DNA from: Pelomonas sp. SE-A7
Lineage (GTDB): Bacteria > Pseudomonadota > Gammaproteobacteria > Burkholderiales > Burkholderiaceae_C
DNA: 64,000 bases
Assembly: GCF_030345705.1 (NCBI RefSeq)
Contig: NZ_JAUASW010000001.1
Coordinates: forward strand, 2,046,001-2,110,000
Reading direction: 5' to 3'
Positions 17,514 through 25,849 of this stretch are shown here, in pieces; the first letter of the stretch is position 1; the number at the start of each line of letters is the position of its first letter. The notes beneath the pieces were generated by a model. That model saw only the letters and a program-made list of their open reading frames with translations, was not told the DNA's origin and did not search any database. Position numbers and translations under genes: made by a program.

Positions 17514-18707
17514 ATGAAGACAGCCTCCCCGCGCCGCGCCCGCGTGGCGCTGGCGCTGGCCGGCGGCGGTCCGCTGGGCGCGATCTACGAGATCGGCGCC
17601 CTGTGCGCGCTCGAAGAAGTCCTGTCCGGCTTCGAGTTCAAGGACTGCGACGGCTTCATTGGCGTCAGCGCCGGCGGCTTCATCGCCGCGGGCCTGGCCA
17701 ATGGCCTCAGCCCGCGCCAGCTCTGCGCCGCCTTCATCGAGAACAGCAGCGAGGCGCCGGACCGCTTCGACCCCGCCCTGCTGCTGCGCCCGGCCTGGGA
17801 CGAATACCGGCGCCGCCTCAAGCGCCTGCCAGGCCTGCTGGCCAAGGCGCTGTGGGAAGTCGGCGTCGAAGGCCGCTCACTGCTGGGCGCGCTGGAAAGG
17901 CTGGGCCCGGCCCTGCCGACCGGCCTGCTGTCGGGCGAGCCCATCGCCGAGCAATTGCGCGCCCAGTTCAGCCTGCCCGGCCGCACCGATGATTTCCGCC
18001 AGCTGAGGTCGCGCCTGGTCCTGGTCGCCACCGACCTGGACAGCGGCGCTGCCGTCCCCTTCGGCATGCCCGGCCATGACGAGGTGCCGATCTCGCGCGC
18101 CGTCCAGGCCAGCGCCGCCCTGCCGGGCCTGTTCCCGCCGGTGCGAATAGCCGGCCGCTACTACGTCGATGGCGCGCTCAAGAAGACCTTGCATGCCTCG
18201 GTGCTGCTGGCCCAGAAGCCCGAGCTGCTGATCTGCCTGAATCCGCTGGTGCCCTACCAGGCCGACGAGGGCGAGCAGATCCCGCCGCTGGTCGATGCCG
18301 GGCTGCCGGTGGTGATGTCGCAGACCTTCCGCTCGCTGATCCACTCGCGGCTGGAGCTGGGCATGAAGGGCTATGCCCGCAGCCATCCGGACACCGACAT
18401 CCTGCTGTTCGAGCCCGACCCGCGCGATGCCGAGCTCTACATGGCCAACACCTTCAGCTATTCGCAGCGCCGCCGCCTTGCCGAGCATGCCTACCAGCAG
18501 ACCCGCGCCATCCTGCGCCGCCAGTTCGCCGGCCTGAAGCCGCGCCTGGCCGCCCATGGCCTGAAGCTGGACGAGGCCGTGCTGTTCGACGCCGACCGCC
18601 AATTGCTGGCACCGGTCCGGCCGGAAAGCTCGCTGGAACAGCGCAGCCGGGCTGCGATCAAGCGTCTGGACGCGGCGCTGAGCCGGCTGGAAGCACGGCA
18701 CGCGTGA
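17514..18707 (+). CDS. Patatin-like phospholipase/lipase
   Basis: A 397-residue serine acyl hydrolase. LALAGGGPLGAIYEIGAL gives the glycine-rich oxyanion hole, GVSAG near residue 52 the nucleophile elbow, and VDGAL near 218 the catalytic Asp, so the Ser-Asp dyad is complete. There is no signal peptide. The gene lies 27 bases after the phasin gene on the same strand. This suggests action on intracellular lipid or granule-associated substrates, although that is inferred from position only; patatins hydrolyse phospholipids, glycerolipids and other esters. Confidence 0.88.
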   Translation: MKTASPRRARVALALAGGGPLGAIYEIGALCALEEVLSGFEFKDCDGFIGVSAGGFIAAGLANGLSPRQLCAAFIENSSEAPDRFDPALLLRPAWDEYRRRLKRLPGLLAKALWEVGVEGRSLLGALERLGPALPTGLLSGEPIAEQLRAQFSLPGRTDDFRQLRSRLVLVATDLDSGAAVPFGMPGHDEVPISRAVQASAALPGLFPPVRIAGRYYVDGALKKTLHASVLLAQKPELLICLNPLVPYQADEGEQIPPLVDAGLPVVMSQTFRSLIHSRLELGMKGYARSHPDTDILLFEPDPRDAELYMANTFSYSQRRRLAEHAYQQTRAILRRQFAGLKPRLAAHGLKLDEAVLFDADRQLLAPVRPESSLEQRSRAAIKRLDAALSRLEARHA

Positions 18708-18822
18708 AGCGCTTCACGACCGGCCCCAGGGACCCATCGGCCTGAGGGGGCAGGAATCCGGGGCCCGGTCCGGACAATCGCGGCTGTCGCGCATCCAGCG
18801 CCCAACCCTGGCTCCCCAAGCA

Positions 18823-19428
18823 ATGAAAAAGTCCCTGGTCGTCGCTCTCTTGAGCGCCCCCCTGATGGCCCTGGCCGGCCCGATCAACCTGCTGAGCAAC
18901 GGCAGTTTCGAAGCCACGCCGCAGGCCGCCGGCAGCTGGAGCCGCCAGGACAGCCTGCCGGGCTGGTTGGTGGGCAGCAACCAGGCCGAGCTGCGCAACG
19001 ATGTGGTGGGCAAGGCCAGCAACGGCGTCAACTTCCTGGAACTGGACGTGGACCGCAACAGCCAGATCAGCCAGACCGTGGCGACCGTGCTGGGCCAGTG
19101 GTACGAGCTGAGCTTCGACTATTCCAACCGTGCCGGCGTGGCCGTGGCCAGCAATGGGCTGGGCTGGGGCGTGGCCGGCGTCAGCAGCCTGGCCCCGGTG
19201 CTGAGCTACAACGGCAGTGCCGACAACCAGTGGAGCCACTACAGCTACCGCTTCCAGGCCACCGGCAGCAGCAGCACGGTCAGCTTCTGGGCCCAGGGCA
19301 CGAACGACAGCCTGGGCACTTCGCTGGACAACGTGGCCCTGAGCGCCGTGCCCGAGCCTCAGAGCTGGGCGCTTTTCGGCCTGGCGCTGGCCATCGCGGT
19401 CGCTTTCAGCCGTCGCCGCCGTTCGTGA
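18823..19428 (+). CDS. PEP-CTERM sorting domain protein
   Basis: A 201-residue exported protein. The signal peptide is MKKSLVVALLSAPLMALAG. The mature part starts INLLSNGSFEATP and continues in a beta-rich carbohydrate-binding/DUF642-like region with WYELSFDYSNRAG. It ends with the PEP-CTERM signal: VPEPQSWALFGLALAIAVAF followed by SRRRRS, i.e. Pro-Glu-Pro, a hydrophobic helix and a basic end. Such proteins are recognised by exosortase and anchored or released at the surface, often with exopolysaccharide. No exosortase gene is in the window. It begins 115 bases after the patatin gene and may have its own promoter. Confidence 0.9.
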   Translation: MKKSLVVALLSAPLMALAGPINLLSNGSFEATPQAAGSWSRQDSLPGWLVGSNQAELRNDVVGKASNGVNFLELDVDRNSQISQTVATVLGQWYELSFDYSNRAGVAVASNGLGWGVAGVSSLAPVLSYNGSADNQWSHYSYRFQATGSSSTVSFWAQGTNDSLGTSLDNVALSAVPEPQSWALFGLALAIAVAFSRRRRS

Positions 19429-19533
19429 ACTGAATCACGGATGGCCCGGAACGCCCCCAGCAAGCGAGGGGATGAAATCCGGGCGATCCACGCCCACAAT
19501 AGGCTCATGACGACAGCAACAGGCTGGGCGTCG

Positions 19534-19562
19534 TTGGAAGCGCAGCATTCGGCGGGTAGAGA
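19534..19562 (+). promoter_or_regulatory. Weak promoter-like pair ahead of possible small RNA
   Basis: TTGGAA (19534-19539) and TAGAGA (19557-19562) are separated by exactly 17 bases. They match the -35 consensus at 4 of 6 and the -10 at 3 of 6 positions. Alone this is weak; it matters because a hairpin and a full terminator follow within 110 bases. Confidence 0.22.
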
Positions 19563-19568
19563 CAAAGA

Positions 19569-19672
19569 ATGCGGCGCTTGGTACTGAGCAGTAAGCGTTT
19601 TGTTGTTGGATTGACGAAGATTGTTGGACATGAATTCGGGCGCAGCGGGCAACCGCCGCGCCCTTTCTTTTT
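19569..19672 (+). ncRNA. Possible small RNA of about 100 nucleotides
   Basis: The 258-base gap between the PEP-CTERM gene and the convergent carboxypeptidase holds two structured elements on the plus strand: a bulged hairpin at 19575-19597 (CGCTT/AAGCG, then ACT/AGT around loop GAGC) and a perfect-looking terminator at 19638-19672. A promoter-like pair lies just upstream. The segment between is T-rich and less GC-rich than the surroundings, as in many Hfq-type RNAs. The alternative is that this is the long 3' untranslated end of the PEP-CTERM message. Confidence 0.3.
19638..19672 (+). terminator. Rho-independent terminator
   Basis: An 11-base stem with one mismatch (19638-19648 with 19653-19663), a GCAA tetraloop and the run TTTCTTTTT. 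It is oriented on the plus strand, 210 bases beyond the PEP-CTERM stop, and ends 14 bases before the stop of the opposing M32 gene. Confidence 0.88.
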
Positions 19673-19686
19673 GTCCCGCCCCGTCG

Positions 19687-21180
19687 TCAGTCGCCCAGGT
19701 AGCGCTGCCGCAGATGCGCCTTGAAATGCGCCGGGTTCAGCGGCTCCCCGCTGGCCCGCTGCACCAGCTCGGGCGTGGTCCAGCGGCTGCCCTGGGTCCA
19801 GATGCGCTCGCGCAGCCAGTCAAAAACCAGGCCCAGCTCGCCGGCGGCAATGCGCTGGTCCAGCCCGGGCGTCTCGCGCCGCATCGCGGCGAAGAACTGG
19901 GCGGCATACATGGCACCCAGCGTGTAGCAGGGGAAGTAGCCGAACAGGCCGGCGCCCCAGTGCACGTCCTGCATGCAGCCGTCCTTGTAGTTGCCGCGGG
20001 TGTCGAGGCCCAGCAGCTCCTGCATCCTGGCGTCCCACAGGGCCGGGATGTCCTCGCATTCGATGCGGCCCTCGATCAGCGGCCGCTCGATCTCGTAGCG
20101 CAGGATCACATGGGCCGGATAGGTGACCTCGTCGGCATCGACCCGGATGTAACCCGGTGCCACGCGGGTCAGCAGCCGCTGCAGATTGCCCGGCTCGAAG
20201 GCCGGCTGCTCGCCCAGGTGTCGGCCGACCAGCGGGCTCAACAGCCGGGCGAAGGCCGGATGGCTGCCCAGCTGCATCTCGAAGGACAGGCTCTGGCTCT
20301 CATGCAGGCCCATGGAGCGGGCCTCGGCAATGGGCAAGCCCAGCCAGTCGCGGCGCAGACCCTGCTCGTAGCGGCCATGGCCGGTCTCGTGGATGGTGCC
20401 CATCAGGGCCGGCAGGAAGCTGTCTTCGCGGTAGCGCGTGGTCATGCGCACGTCCTCGGGCACGCCGCCGCAGAACGGATGGGCGCTCTCGTCCAGCCGC
20501 CCGGCCTCGAAGTCGAATCCCAGCAGCTGCATCACCTCGTGGCCCAAAGCCTTCTGCGCCGCCTGCGTGAAAGGGCCGGTCGGCTCGATCACAGCCTCGG
20601 TGGCCTGGCGGGCCGTCACCTCGCGGATCAGGCCGGGCAGCCATTGGCGCAGCTCGCCGAACACGCGGTCGATCTCGCTGGAGCGCATGCCCGGCTCATA
20701 ACGGTCGAGCAGCGCGTCATAGGGCGAGAGGCCGCTGCTCTGCGACAGCAGGCCGGCCTCTTCGCGCGCCAGGCGCACGACCTCGCGCAGGTTTTCCAGG
20801 TAGCCGGGCCAGTCGTTGGCCGGCCGCTGGCTGCGCCAGGCATGCTCGCAGCGCGAGTTGGCCAGCGACTTGGCCTCGACCAGCGAAGGCGGCAGCGCAT
20901 TGCTGGCGCGCCAGACCCTCTGCATCTCGCGCAGGCTGGCCTGCTCCACCTCGCCCAGCGGCTCGGCCGCCGCCGCGCTCAGCAGGCCTTCCAGCGCCGG
21001 GTCGGTTGCCATCTCGTGCAGCAGACCGCCCATCTCCGCCAGAGCCAGCGAGCGGGCCTCGTTGCCCTTGGCCGGCATGTTGGCGCTCTGATCCCAGCTG
21101 GCGATGGCCTGCAGGTGATTGAGGCGGTAAAGGCGCTGGTGCCGACGGCACAGGTCAAGGTAGGCAGGGGTGCTGTTCAT
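19687..21180 (-). CDS. M32 family metallocarboxypeptidase (carboxypeptidase Taq type)
   Basis: A 497-residue zinc carboxypeptidase, the normal length for the family. The zinc motif HExxH is HETGH near residues 262-266 (GTIHETGHGRYEQGL). Other family blocks are DVRMTTRYREDSF before it and MGLHESQSLSFEMQLGSH after it, which contains the third ligand Glu. There is no signal peptide, so it works on C-terminal residues of peptides in the cytoplasm. It starts 4 bases after the stop of the YqaA-like gene, so the two form one operon with the membrane protein first. Confidence 0.93.
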   Translation of the reverse strand: MNSTPAYLDLCRRHQRLYRLNHLQAIASWDQSANMPAKGNEARSLALAEMGGLLHEMATDPALEGLLSAAAAEPLGEVEQASLREMQRVWRASNALPPSLVEAKSLANSRCEHAWRSQRPANDWPGYLENLREVVRLAREEAGLLSQSSGLSPYDALLDRYEPGMRSSEIDRVFGELRQWLPGLIREVTARQATEAVIEPTGPFTQAAQKALGHEVMQLLGFDFEAGRLDESAHPFCGGVPEDVRMTTRYREDSFLPALMGTIHETGHGRYEQGLRRDWLGLPIAEARSMGLHESQSLSFEMQLGSHPAFARLLSPLVGRHLGEQPAFEPGNLQRLLTRVAPGYIRVDADEVTYPAHVILRYEIERPLIEGRIECEDIPALWDARMQELLGLDTRGNYKDGCMQDVHWGAGLFGYFPCYTLGAMYAAQFFAAMRRETPGLDQRIAAGELGLVFDWLRERIWTQGSRWTTPELVQRASGEPLNPAHFKAHLRQRYLGD

Positions 21181-21184
21181 GGAC

Positions 21185-21682
21185 TTATTGTGTGGGCCAG
21201 AGATGGAGCAGGACCAGGGTCATGCAGAGGTAGCGGGCGAACTTGCCTATCGCCATGTAGAGCACGCAGGGCCAGAACGGCAGGCGCAGCCAGCCGGCCA
21301 CGGCGCACAGCGGATCGCCGACCAGCGGCAGCCAGGACAGCAGGCAGGCCTTGGCGCCGAAGCGGTGCAGCCAGGCCAGGGCGCGGGCCTCGGTCGGCTT
21401 GCGATGCAGGGCCCGCTCGGTCAGGCGTTCGGCACCGTAGCCCATCCACCAGGTCAGGGCGCCGCCCAAGGTATTGCCGACCGTGGCCACCAGCACCGCC
21501 GGCCAGAACAGCTCGGGCGAGAGCTTGACCAGGCCGAACACCGCCGGTTCCGAACCCAGGGGCAGCAAGGTGGCCGACACGAAGGCAATGACGAAGATGG
21601 CGCTCAGTCCGACCTTGGGCAGGGCCATCACCACCAGCAGCGCCTCCAGCTGCTGCATCAACCAGGCTTCCATGCCCTGCAT
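21185..21682 (-). CDS. YqaA-like small membrane protein (VTT/SNARE-associated family)
   Basis: A 165-residue integral membrane protein. It has GLSAIFVIAFVSATLLPLGSE, a second helix ELFWPAVLVATVGNTLGGAL with WWMGYG, a polar stretch TEARALAWLHRFGAKAC and the pair LLSWLPLVGDPLCAVAGWLR, which is the hallmark of YqaA/DedA relatives. The start is uncertain: ATG at 21682, 21673 or 21658, none with a good ribosome site; I used 21682. Function is not established for YqaA; DedA relatives move lipid carriers. It is upstream of and 4 bases from the M32 gene. Confidence 0.8.
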   Translation of the reverse strand: MQGMEAWLMQQLEALLVVMALPKVGLSAIFVIAFVSATLLPLGSEPAVFGLVKLSPELFWPAVLVATVGNTLGGALTWWMGYGAERLTERALHRKPTEARALAWLHRFGAKACLLSWLPLVGDPLCAVAGWLRLPFWPCVLYMAIGKFARYLCMTLVLLHLWPTQ

Positions 21683-21689
21683 TATCAGG

Positions 21690-21704
21690 ACAAGCCCGGC
21701 TTGT
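21690..21704. promoter_or_regulatory. Palindrome ACAAGCC-C-GGCTTGT in divergent region
   Basis: A perfect inverted repeat with 7-base arms and one central base lies 8 bases upstream of the YqaA-like start, in the ~140-base region divergent from the binding-protein gene at 21823. It could be an operator or a leader hairpin close to the ribosome site. No T run follows it on either strand, so it is not a terminator. Confidence 0.4.
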
Positions 21705-21822
21705 TCCGGTCTTGAGGGCCATGCAAACTTGCCGCCGAAGATGCACGTTGGGAGCATCCACAAGCCCCGCACCGATTCGCTCGGAACAACAAATGCAGCG
21801 GGGCGCCAACCTGGGAATCGCC

Positions 21823-22677
21823 ATGTATCGCAAGCAGCCTGTCAAGGCGCCCCGCAGAGGGCCCGGGCTCATCAAGGGCCTGGTCGGGTCGCTGAGCCTG
21901 GTGACCTCGCTCGCCGCGTTGCCTTCGGCCGCGCAGGCGCAGCCGCAGGCACCCGAAACCTGCAAGCAGTTGCTCGCCTCGGGCAACCCGCAATATCCGC
22001 CCTACCTGTGGCGCGATCCCGACGACGAGAACAAGCTGGTCGGCGCCAACGCCGACCTGATGCAGATGCTGGCCAAGGAGATCGGCATCCCCATCGACGT
22101 GCGCTACATAGGGCCCTGGGGCCGGGTGCAGGAAGAGACACGGGCCGGCCGCAACGACCTGATCGCCGGTGCCTTCTTCACGTTGCCGCGCACCGAGTAC
22201 ATGGACTACTTCCATCCGGCCTTCCGCGAAACCCGCTCGGTGGTCTGGACCCGCGACAACCAGCGCCTGAACTACCGCCGCTGGGCCGACCTGGCCTCGC
22301 TGCAGGGCGTCACGGTGATCAACAACAGCTTCGGCGAGGACTTCGATCGCTACGCACGCGACAACCTCAAGATCTCCACCGTCGCCAGCCTGGAGCAGGC
22401 GATCCAGATGCTGCAGAAGGGCCGGGCCGACTACCTGGTCTACGAGGACAGTCCCGGCGCGGCCTACCTGGCCAAGATGAACATCCTCGACCTCAAGTCG
22501 CTGAGCCCGGCCGTGGCCAACGAGAACCTGCACCTGACCCTGTCGCACAAGTCGGCCTGCAACACGCCCGAGCTGCGTGGCCGCATCACGCGGGCGGTCT
22601 ACAAGCTGGCCCGCTCCAACGTGATGCAGGGCCTGATCGACAAGAACATCCAGCTCTGGCGCAAGCAGAACCAGTAG
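21823..22677 (+). CDS. Periplasmic solute-binding protein, family 3
   Basis: A 284-residue amino-acid-type binding protein. The N terminus has an unusually long basic region (MYRKQPVKAPRRGPGLIKGL) before the hydrophobic core VGSLSLVTSLAALPSAAQAQ. The mature domain shows GANADLMQMLAKEIGIPIDV, GAFFTLPRTEYMDYFHPA and the cross-over block LASLQGVTVINNSFGED. Two Cys (near TCKQLL and KSACNTPE) may form a disulphide. No permease or ATPase gene is adjacent. It is divergent from YqaA and upstream of dusB. Ligand unknown. Confidence 0.85.
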   Translation: MYRKQPVKAPRRGPGLIKGLVGSLSLVTSLAALPSAAQAQPQAPETCKQLLASGNPQYPPYLWRDPDDENKLVGANADLMQMLAKEIGIPIDVRYIGPWGRVQEETRAGRNDLIAGAFFTLPRTEYMDYFHPAFRETRSVVWTRDNQRLNYRRWADLASLQGVTVINNSFGEDFDRYARDNLKISTVASLEQAIQMLQKGRADYLVYEDSPGAAYLAKMNILDLKSLSPAVANENLHLTLSHKSACNTPELRGRITRAVYKLARSNVMQGLIDKNIQLWRKQNQ

Positions 22678-22725
22678 TCGCCGCTGCGGTGCAGGATTGC
22701 CGCCGGTGGGCACGGGCGGGGAAGG

Positions 22726-22731
22726 TATACT
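22726..22731 (+). promoter_or_regulatory. Possible -10 element TATACT for dusB-fis
   Basis: TATACT matches the -10 consensus at 5 of 6 positions and lies 40 bases upstream of the dusB start in a short 94-base gap. No acceptable -35 is found at 16-18 bases, so this would be an activator-dependent or weak promoter. Confidence 0.3.
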
Positions 22732-22771
22732 CCTGCCTCTTTTTTAGGCACCACCTTCCCCACGTCCTCCC

Positions 22772-23824
22772 ATGCAGATCGGCCCCTACACGCTGCCGAA
22801 CCGGTTGTTCGTCGCGCCCATGGCCGGGGTGACGGACCGGCCTTTCCGCATGCTGTGCAAGCGCCTCGGCGCCGGCTATGCGGTCAGCGAGATGGTGACC
22901 TCGCGCAAGGACCTGTGGAACAGCCTCAAGACCTCGCGCCGCGCCAACCATGAGGGCGAGAGCGCCCCCATCGCGGTGCAGATCGCCGGCACCGACGCGG
23001 CCATGATGGCCGAGGCCGCGGCCTACAACATTGAGCGCGGCGCCCAGATCATCGACATCAACATGGGCTGCCCGGCCAAGAAGGTCTGCAGCAAATGGGC
23101 CGGCTCGGCCCTGATGCAGGACGAGGCCCTGGCGCTGGAAATCGTCGCGGCCGTGGTCGAGGCCTGCGCGCCCAAGGGCGTGCCGGTCACGCTGAAGATG
23201 CGCACCGGCTGGTGCCAGGCCGAGAAGAATGCGCTCTCGATTGCCCGCGCCGCCCAGGACGCCGGCATCGCCCTGCTGACCATCCACGGCCGCACCCGCG
23301 AGCAGGGCTATGGCGGCGAGGCCGAGTACGACACGATTGCCGCGGTCAAGGCCGCGCTGAAGATACCCGTGGTCGCCAACGGCGACATCGCCACGCCCGA
23401 GAAGGCGGCCGAGGTGCTGCAGCGCACCGGCGCCGATGCGCTGATGATCGGCCGCGCCGCCCAAGGCCGGCCCTGGATCTTCCGCGAGATCGCCCATTAC
23501 CTGGAGACCGGCCTTCACCTCGCGCCGCCCACGGTGGAAGAAGCCAGCCAGTGGCTGATCGAGCATCTGCACGACCACTACCAGCTCTATGGCGAGCTGA
23601 CCGGCATGCGCAGTGCCCGCAAGCACATAGGCTGGGCGGTGCGCCAGCTGCCGGGCGGCGAGGACTTCCGCCGCCAGATGAATCTGCTGGAATCGAGCGC
23701 CGACCAGGTCAGCGCGCTGAGCGACTGGTTCGCCCAACTCGGCCGCGAACATGAGCGCCTCCCCTATCTCGCCGCGGACACCAGCGCCGCGGCCAACGAC
23801 GAACAGCTGCTACTCGAAGCATGA
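22772..23824 (+). CDS. dusB: tRNA-dihydrouridine synthase B
   Basis: A 350-residue FMN enzyme that reduces uridine in the tRNA D-loop. It starts with the family pattern IGPYTLPNRLFVAPMAGVTD. The catalytic Cys is in INMGCPAKKV near residue 100. LTIHGRTREQGYGG and VVANGDIATPEKA are FMN/phosphate binding blocks, and GADALMIGRAAQGRPWIF closes the barrel. It overlaps fis by four bases (ATGA), the dusB-fis arrangement kept across beta- and gammaproteobacteria, where transcription of fis depends on the dusB promoter. Confidence 0.96.
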   Translation: MQIGPYTLPNRLFVAPMAGVTDRPFRMLCKRLGAGYAVSEMVTSRKDLWNSLKTSRRANHEGESAPIAVQIAGTDAAMMAEAAAYNIERGAQIIDINMGCPAKKVCSKWAGSALMQDEALALEIVAAVVEACAPKGVPVTLKMRTGWCQAEKNALSIARAAQDAGIALLTIHGRTREQGYGGEAEYDTIAAVKAALKIPVVANGDIATPEKAAEVLQRTGADALMIGRAAQGRPWIFREIAHYLETGLHLAPPTVEEASQWLIEHLHDHYQLYGELTGMRSARKHIGWAVRQLPGGEDFRRQMNLLESSADQVSALSDWFAQLGREHERLPYLAADTSAAANDEQLLLEA

Positions 23825-24057
23825 GCCAACAAAAACACATCGAAGCCTGCGTGCGCGAGAACCTGGAAGCCTACTTCCACGACCTCGACGGCGAGGAACC
23901 GCATTCCATGCACGAGATGCTGATCAAGGTCGTGGAACGCCCGCTGCTGGAGGTCGTGATGGCCCATGCCAAGGGCAACCAGAGCAAGGCCGCCGAATGG
24001 CTGGGCATCAACCGCAACACCTTGCGGCGCAAGCTCAGCGACCACCAGATGCTGTGA
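23821..24057 (+). CDS. fis: Fis family DNA-binding protein
   Basis: A 78-residue nucleoid protein, shorter at the N terminus than E. coli Fis (98) but with the whole C-terminal helix-turn-helix: GNQSKAAEWLGINRNTLRRK. It binds and bends DNA and activates growth-linked promoters. The start codon lies inside the end of dusB (ATGA overlap), so translation is coupled. It is followed 52 bases later by purH, as is usual in Burkholderiales. Confidence 0.94.
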   Translation: MSQQKHIEACVRENLEAYFHDLDGEEPHSMHEMLIKVVERPLLEVVMAHAKGNQSKAAEWLGINRNTLRRKLSDHQML

Positions 24058-24109
24058 TGGCCTGAGCACTGCCGGACACCGAATTCACTGAAACCTCGAG
24101 AAGAGAACC

Positions 24110-25690
24110 ATGTCTCAATTGACCGCCCTGATTTCCGTGTCCGACAAGACCGGCATCGTCGACTTCGCCAAGGAGCTGCATACGCTGAACGTGCGCCTGC
24201 TGTCCACCGGGGGCACCGCCAAGCTGCTGACGGACGCCGGCCTGCCGGTCACCGAGGTGGCCGAGCACACCGGCTTTCCCGAGATGCTGGACGGCCGCGT
24301 CAAGACCCTGCATCCGATGATCCACGGCGGCCTGCTGGCCCGCCGCGACCTGCCCGAGCACATGGCCGCCGCGTCCAAGCACGGCATCAGCATGATCGAC
24401 ATCCTGGCGGTCAACCTCTACCCGTTCGAGGCCACCGTGGCCAAGCCCGGCTGCACGCTGGAAGACGCCATAGAGAACATCGACATCGGCGGCCCGGCCA
24501 TGGTGCGCAGCGCGGCCAAGAACTGGAAGGACGTCACCGTGCTGACCGACGCTTCGCAGTACGCCGGCGTGCTGGCCGAGCTGAAGAGCGCCGGCAAGAC
24601 CTCGGACAAGACCCGCTTCGCCTGCTCGGTGGCCGCCTTCAACCGCATCGCCCAGTACGACGCCGCGATCAGCAACCACCTCAGCGCCCTGCAGGATGAC
24701 GGCAGCCTGAGCGCCTACCCGGGCCAGATGAACAGCTGCTTCGTCAAGGTGCAGGACCTGCGCTACGGCGAGAACAGCCACCAGAGCGCTGCGCTGTACC
24801 GCGACCTCTACCCGGCCCCCGGCTCGCTGGTCACCGGCAAGCAGCTGCAGGGCAAGGAGCTGAGCTACAACAACATCGCCGATGCTGACGCGGCCTGGGA
24901 ATGCGTGAAGAGCTTCGGGGCACCGGCCTGCGTCATCGTCAAGCATGCCAACCCCTGCGGAGTGGCCGTGGCGGCCAATGCGGCCGAGGCCTACAGCAAG
25001 GCCTTCAAGACCGACCCGACCAGCGCCTTCGGCGGCATCATCGCCTTCAACCGCGAGGTCGACCGCGCGGCGGCCGAGCTGGTGTCCAAGCAGTTCGTCG
25101 AAGTGCTGATGGCACCTTCGTTCAGCGCCGAGGCGCTGGAAGTCTTCAAGTCCAAGGTCAATGTGCGCCTGCTGCAGATCGCCCTGCCGCCGGGCGGCGA
25201 CTCCGCCTGGCTGCAAGGCCGCAACCTGGGCGACAGCAAGCGCGTCGGCTCGGGCCTCTTGCTGCAGTCGGCCGACAACCATTTCCTGAAGCCGGCCGAC
25301 CTCAAGATCGTCACTACGCTGCAGCCCTCGGCCCAGCAGCTGGACGACCTGATGTTCGCCTGGACCGTGGCCCAGTACGTCAAGAGCAATGCCATCGTCT
25401 TCTGCGGCGGCGGCATGACCCTGGGCGTGGGCGCCGGCCAGATGAGCCGCATCGACTCGGCCCGCATCGCCTCGATCAAGGCCGAGAACGCGAAGCTCGA
25501 GCTCAAGGGCTCGGTGGTCGCGTCGGACGCCTTCTTCCCGTTCCGCGACGGCCTGGACGTGCTGGCCGATGCCGGCGCCTCTTGCGTGATCCAGCCGGGC
25601 GGCTCCATGCGCGACGACGAGGTGATCGCCGCCGCCAACGAGCGCGGCATCGCCATGGTGTTCACCGGCGTGCGCCATTTCCGCCATTGA
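24110..25690 (+). CDS. purH: Bifunctional AICAR transformylase/IMP cyclohydrolase
   Basis: A 526-residue enzyme for the last two steps of IMP synthesis. The N-terminal MGS-like cyclohydrolase domain (1-~195) begins ALISVSDKTGIVDFAKEL and has STGGTAKLL and GFPEMLDGRVKTLHP. The C-terminal transformylase domain has DLRYGENSHQSA and the catalytic KHANPCGVA, then SAFGGIIAFNREVD and PGGSMRDDEVIAAANE. All active-site blocks are present. A gap of 52 bases follows fis, and a strong terminator ends the unit, separating it from the following operon. Confidence 0.97.
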   Translation: MSQLTALISVSDKTGIVDFAKELHTLNVRLLSTGGTAKLLTDAGLPVTEVAEHTGFPEMLDGRVKTLHPMIHGGLLARRDLPEHMAAASKHGISMIDILAVNLYPFEATVAKPGCTLEDAIENIDIGGPAMVRSAAKNWKDVTVLTDASQYAGVLAELKSAGKTSDKTRFACSVAAFNRIAQYDAAISNHLSALQDDGSLSAYPGQMNSCFVKVQDLRYGENSHQSAALYRDLYPAPGSLVTGKQLQGKELSYNNIADADAAWECVKSFGAPACVIVKHANPCGVAVAANAAEAYSKAFKTDPTSAFGGIIAFNREVDRAAAELVSKQFVEVLMAPSFSAEALEVFKSKVNVRLLQIALPPGGDSAWLQGRNLGDSKRVGSGLLLQSADNHFLKPADLKIVTTLQPSAQQLDDLMFAWTVAQYVKSNAIVFCGGGMTLGVGAGQMSRIDSARIASIKAENAKLELKGSVVASDAFFPFRDGLDVLADAGASCVIQPGGSMRDDEVIAAANERGIAMVFTGVRHFRH

Positions 25691-25711
25691 ACCAATTCGC
25701 CACCAGCGAGC

Positions 25712-25740
25712 AAGCCCGGCCTGTGCCGGGCTTTTTCTTT
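25712..25740 (+). terminator. Rho-independent terminator after purH
   Basis: A perfect 9-base stem (25712-25720 with 25725-25733), loop CTGT and a T-rich tail TTTCTTT, starting 22 bases after the purH stop. Confidence 0.92.
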
Positions 25741-25849
25741 GACGCCTGTCATCTGCGCGACTAGACGCAGCCCTCTAGCCCAGGGCCAACACGGTTGGCC
25801 CGCCCCCTTCTTGCGGTTAGCCTCGGCGCAAACCAAGGAGACATGCAAG

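Noticed and set aside
18716..18775. GACCGG..CCCC / GGGGCCCGGTC arms downstream of the patatin gene as a terminator
   Set aside because: The loop would be about 35 bases, the stem needs a bulge, and there is no T run.
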